From NCBI RefSeq assembly GCF_900105195.1, contig NZ_FNRX01000002.1, positions 1,550,001 through 1,614,000 on the forward strand: 64,000 nucleotides of DNA, read 5' to 3'. Each line of letters begins with the position of its first letter. Position 1 is the first letter of the stretch. Below, in pieces: positions 62,025 to 64,000 of the stretch. The DNA comes from Rhodococcus pyridinivorans. GTDB taxonomy: Bacteria; Actinomycetota; Actinomycetes; Mycobacteriales; Mycobacteriaceae. A model generated the notes under the pieces. The model searched no databases and was not told where the DNA came from. It saw nothing but the letters and a program-made list of their open reading frames with translations. A program made the translations under genes and the position numbers.

Positions 62025-62356
62025 TGAGTACACAGCAGGTCGAGGGCAAGCTCACCCGTATCGAGGGGCTCGCGGAGCTCAACGCGGGCGAGGGGAGCGG
62101 GCCACGCATCGAGAAGCTCGCGGCGGTCACCGGTGCCACCGTGGTACGTCTGTCCTTCGTCGCCGGGCAGACGATGGACGACCACAAGGCCGGCGCTCCG
62201 ATCCTCGTGCAGGCCGTCACCGGCGACATCTCGTTCAGCACCGCCGACGAGACCGTGTCGCTCGTACCGGGTACCGCCGTCCACGTCGACGCCGGCATCG
62301 TGCACCGCCTCGTCGCGAACGCCGATTCCGTGGTGCAGCTGACGATCCTGCGCTGA
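62024..62356 (+). CDS. Cupin-domain protein
   Basis: 110 residues, one cupin barrel. The core VVRLSFVAGQTMDDHKAGAPILVQAVTG shows the first cupin motif with a single His, and HVDAGIVHRLVANAD the second. Such small cupins bind metals or act as sensors or isomerases. ATG 62024 shares its bases with the methyltransferase stop. A weak alternative GTG at 62021 exists. The partner methyltransferase may modify the same ligand; that is inference. Confidence 0.85.
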   Translation: MSTQQVEGKLTRIEGLAELNAGEGSGPRIEKLAAVTGATVVRLSFVAGQTMDDHKAGAPILVQAVTGDISFSTADETVSLVPGTAVHVDAGIVHRLVANADSVVQLTILR

Positions 62357-62424
62357 GCTGTCACCGATCCCACATCGGCGACGAATGTGCATGTGAGGTG
62401 TGCGCGCCCGCGTAGTGTTGCGCC

Positions 62425-63522
62425 ATGGCGGAACGCGGCGCTCGCCCACACGTGCACCCGGTTCGGAGATGGTTGCTGCGCACGGTGCGGCACCTGTTCA
62501 CACCTCTGCGGCCCGACGACTATCTCGAGATGATCAACCCGCTCTGGACGACCCGCGAACTGCGCGGCCGTGTGGAGCGGGTCGTCCCCGAGGGCGGCGA
62601 CGCCGCATCGGTGCTCATCCGCCCGGCCTACGAGTGGCGCGGTCACGAGCCGGGCCAGTACGTGCGGCTCGGGGTGGTCATCGACGGGGTCTACCACTGG
62701 CGCGCGTACTCGCTCACCTCCGACCCCGATCCGGTCGACGGGCTCATCAGCATCACACCCAAACTCGTCGAGAATGGCGTGGTCTCGCCGTACCTGGTCC
62801 GCAAACTCGAGCCCGGCGACATCGTCCGCCTCGGTGAGGTCGAGGGCGTGTTCACCCTGCCCGACCCGCTGCCCGCGAAGATGCTGTTCATCAGCGCGGG
62901 CAGCGGGATCACCCCGATCATGAGCATGCTGCGCAGCCTCGACCACCGCGACCGCATCGACGACGTCGTCGTCGTGCATTCCGCCCACACCGAGGACGAG
63001 GTGATCTTCGGCTCGACCCTGCGCGACCTCGACGAGCGGCATCCCGGAATGCGTCTCGAGCTGTGGCTCAGCGGCGACCGCGGCCGCATCACCCCCGACG
63101 ACCTCGGCGATCTGTGCCCCGACTGGCGCGAACGCGACGCTTTCTGCTCGGGCCCGCGCGACCTGCTCGACGCCCTCGAAGAACACTGGGACGAACACGG
63201 TGATCCCGAAAGATTCCACCTCGAACGTTTCCAGCCGATCATCGGTGGGAATGCCGGGAGCGGCGAGGGCGGCACCATCCACTTCCTCGACAGCGAGAAA
63301 GAGGTGGAGTGCGACGGGGGAACACCCATCCTGGTCGCAGGCGAGAACGCCGGCCTGAAGTTGCCATACGGCTGCCGTATCGGCATCTGCCACACGTGCG
63401 TCGGAACGCTGAAATCCGGGCAACTCCGGGACCTGCGGACCGACGAGGTGAGCGAGCCCACCGGGGCTGCGGTGCGTACCTGTATCCACACCGCGGAGGG
63501 TGACATCGAAATAGAACTGTGA
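62425..63522 (+). CDS. Ferredoxin reductase with C-terminal [2Fe-2S] domain (Rv3230c-like)
   Basis: 365 residues. An FAD-binding domain (RAYSLTSDPDPVDG, about 93-106) and NAD(P)-binding domain (MLFISAGSGITPIMSML) are followed by a plant-type [2Fe-2S] domain with C317, C322 and C325 in YGCRIGICHTCVG, and C353. It is the electron donor for the adjacent fatty acid desaturase, as known for Rv3230c and DesA3 of M. tuberculosis. ATG 62425. It precedes the desaturase gene by 28 bases. Confidence 0.93.
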   Translation: MAERGARPHVHPVRRWLLRTVRHLFTPLRPDDYLEMINPLWTTRELRGRVERVVPEGGDAASVLIRPAYEWRGHEPGQYVRLGVVIDGVYHWRAYSLTSDPDPVDGLISITPKLVENGVVSPYLVRKLEPGDIVRLGEVEGVFTLPDPLPAKMLFISAGSGITPIMSMLRSLDHRDRIDDVVVVHSAHTEDEVIFGSTLRDLDERHPGMRLELWLSGDRGRITPDDLGDLCPDWRERDAFCSGPRDLLDALEEHWDEHGDPERFHLERFQPIIGGNAGSGEGGTIHFLDSEKEVECDGGTPILVAGENAGLKLPYGCRIGICHTCVGTLKSGQLRDLRTDEVSEPTGAAVRTCIHTAEGDIEIEL

Positions 63523-63550
63523 AGCAACCGGCTTCGAAGCAGGGGGCGTC

Positions 63551-64000
63551 GTGACGAGAAGCATCGACAGGACCGACACCGGGACACGGGAACCACAGAG
63601 TCCGCTCGCGCATCTGAGCGACGACGATCTCGAGCAGATCGCCAAGGAGTTCGACGCCATCCACGACGAGGTGTACTCGAGTCTCGGCGACAAGGACCGG
63701 CAGTACATCAAGAACGTCATCGCCACGCAACGGCAGTTGGTCGTCGCGGGGCGGTTACTGCTCTTCGCGTCGTCGTACAAGCCCGCCTGGGTGGCCGGGA
63801 CAGCCTGTCTCGGAGTGGCGAAGATCCTCGAGAACATGGAGATCGGCCACAACGTCATGCACGGCCAGTGGGACTGGATGAACGATCCGGACATCCACTC
63901 GTCGGTGTGGGACTGGGACACCGCCTCCACCGCGGAGGCGTGGAAGCACTCGCACAACTACATCCACCACACGTTCACGAACATCCGCGGCCTCGACAAG
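63551..64000 (+). CDS. desA3: Acyl-CoA/fatty acid delta-9 desaturase, N-terminal part (DesA3-like)
   Basis: 150 codons before the window ends. A membrane-associated desaturase that inserts a double bond into stearoyl-type acyl chains with electrons from the upstream reductase. GHNVMHGQ supplies the first His box (H100, H104), and HSHNYIHH the second (H135, H139, H140); the third box lies beyond the edge. The start is GTG 63551, with AGGGGG shortly before. A hydrophobic segment near 63-92 is the first membrane pair. Immediate neighbour to the reductase, as in Rv3230c-Rv3229c. Confidence 0.92.
   Translation, partial: MTRSIDRTDTGTREPQSPLAHLSDDDLEQIAKEFDAIHDEVYSSLGDKDRQYIKNVIATQRQLVVAGRLLLFASSYKPAWVAGTACLGVAKILENMEIGHNVMHGQWDWMNDPDIHSSVWDWDTASTAEAWKHSHNYIHHTFTNIRGLDK

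Overview
The window is GC-rich actinobacterial DNA with dense, often overlapping genes. Several features point to the mycolic-acid-producing Mycobacteriales, most likely a Rhodococcus or close relative. These are an antigen-85-type mycolyltransferase, a solitary groEL2 with two CIRCE sites, a VirR-like LytR_C protein, a two-part DesA3 desaturase system and a copper-type SodC lipoprotein. From memory, the gene order thiE|thiO-thiS-thiG-lpqL, thiD, xthA-GNAT-def|DUF3263-virR-sodC-carboxylate amine ligase, AAA ATPase-pssA-psd and groEL2 follows the Mycobacterium tuberculosis Rv0414c to Rv0440 segment. No rRNA, tRNA, IS element, prophage or CRISPR was seen.

Layout. 1-7120: thiamine genes (thiE fragment, TPP riboswitch, thiO-thiS-thiG, later thiD) around a secreted protein, an ABC exporter and an M28 aminopeptidase lipoprotein. 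7279-13279: GNAT, the def-GNAT-xthA operon, DUF3263, virR, sodC and a glutamate-cysteine-ligase-like enzyme. 13320-19608: a six-gene Mrp/Mnh cation/proton antiporter operon (A/B fused, C, D, E, F, G). 19810-24929: psd-pssA-AAA ATPase-membrane protein, a tightly packed phosphatidylethanolamine and ATPase operon. 25046-31356: SRPBCC protein, a very large nuclease-helicase fusion, DUF1707 protein, a 5'-truncated padR and an amino-acid oxidoreductase. 31479-38924: htpG, a HAD phosphatase, groEL2, a mycolyltransferase, a 35-residue porin-like peptide and a PspC protein. 39122-41351: nitroreductase, PASTA-like protein, hydrolase. 41337-46962: a quinate/shikimate catabolic operon with a divergent LacI regulator. 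47015-51570: prolyl oligopeptidase, WS/DGAT-like acyltransferase, SDR. 51752-58813: an ABC exporter with its own two-component system, a hemerythrin and a TetR-controlled ABC exporter. 58877-64000: lpd, a winged-helix regulator, methyltransferase and cupin, and the ferredoxin reductase plus desaturase pair (cut by the window end).

Points of most interest: a PorA/PorH-like 35-residue peptide beside groEL2 and a mycolyltransferase, preceded by a 22-bp perfect palindrome; three unrelated tandem duplications that each span the stop codon of a gene (pssA, groEL2, hemerythrin); a CDC48-like ATPase with a degenerate first ATPase domain, apparently co-transcribed with phosphatidylethanolamine synthesis; a shikimate-pathway degradation operon apparently under LacI-type control; and an apparent deletion scar that beheads padR. 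All functions are inferred from sequence recognition; no searches could be run.
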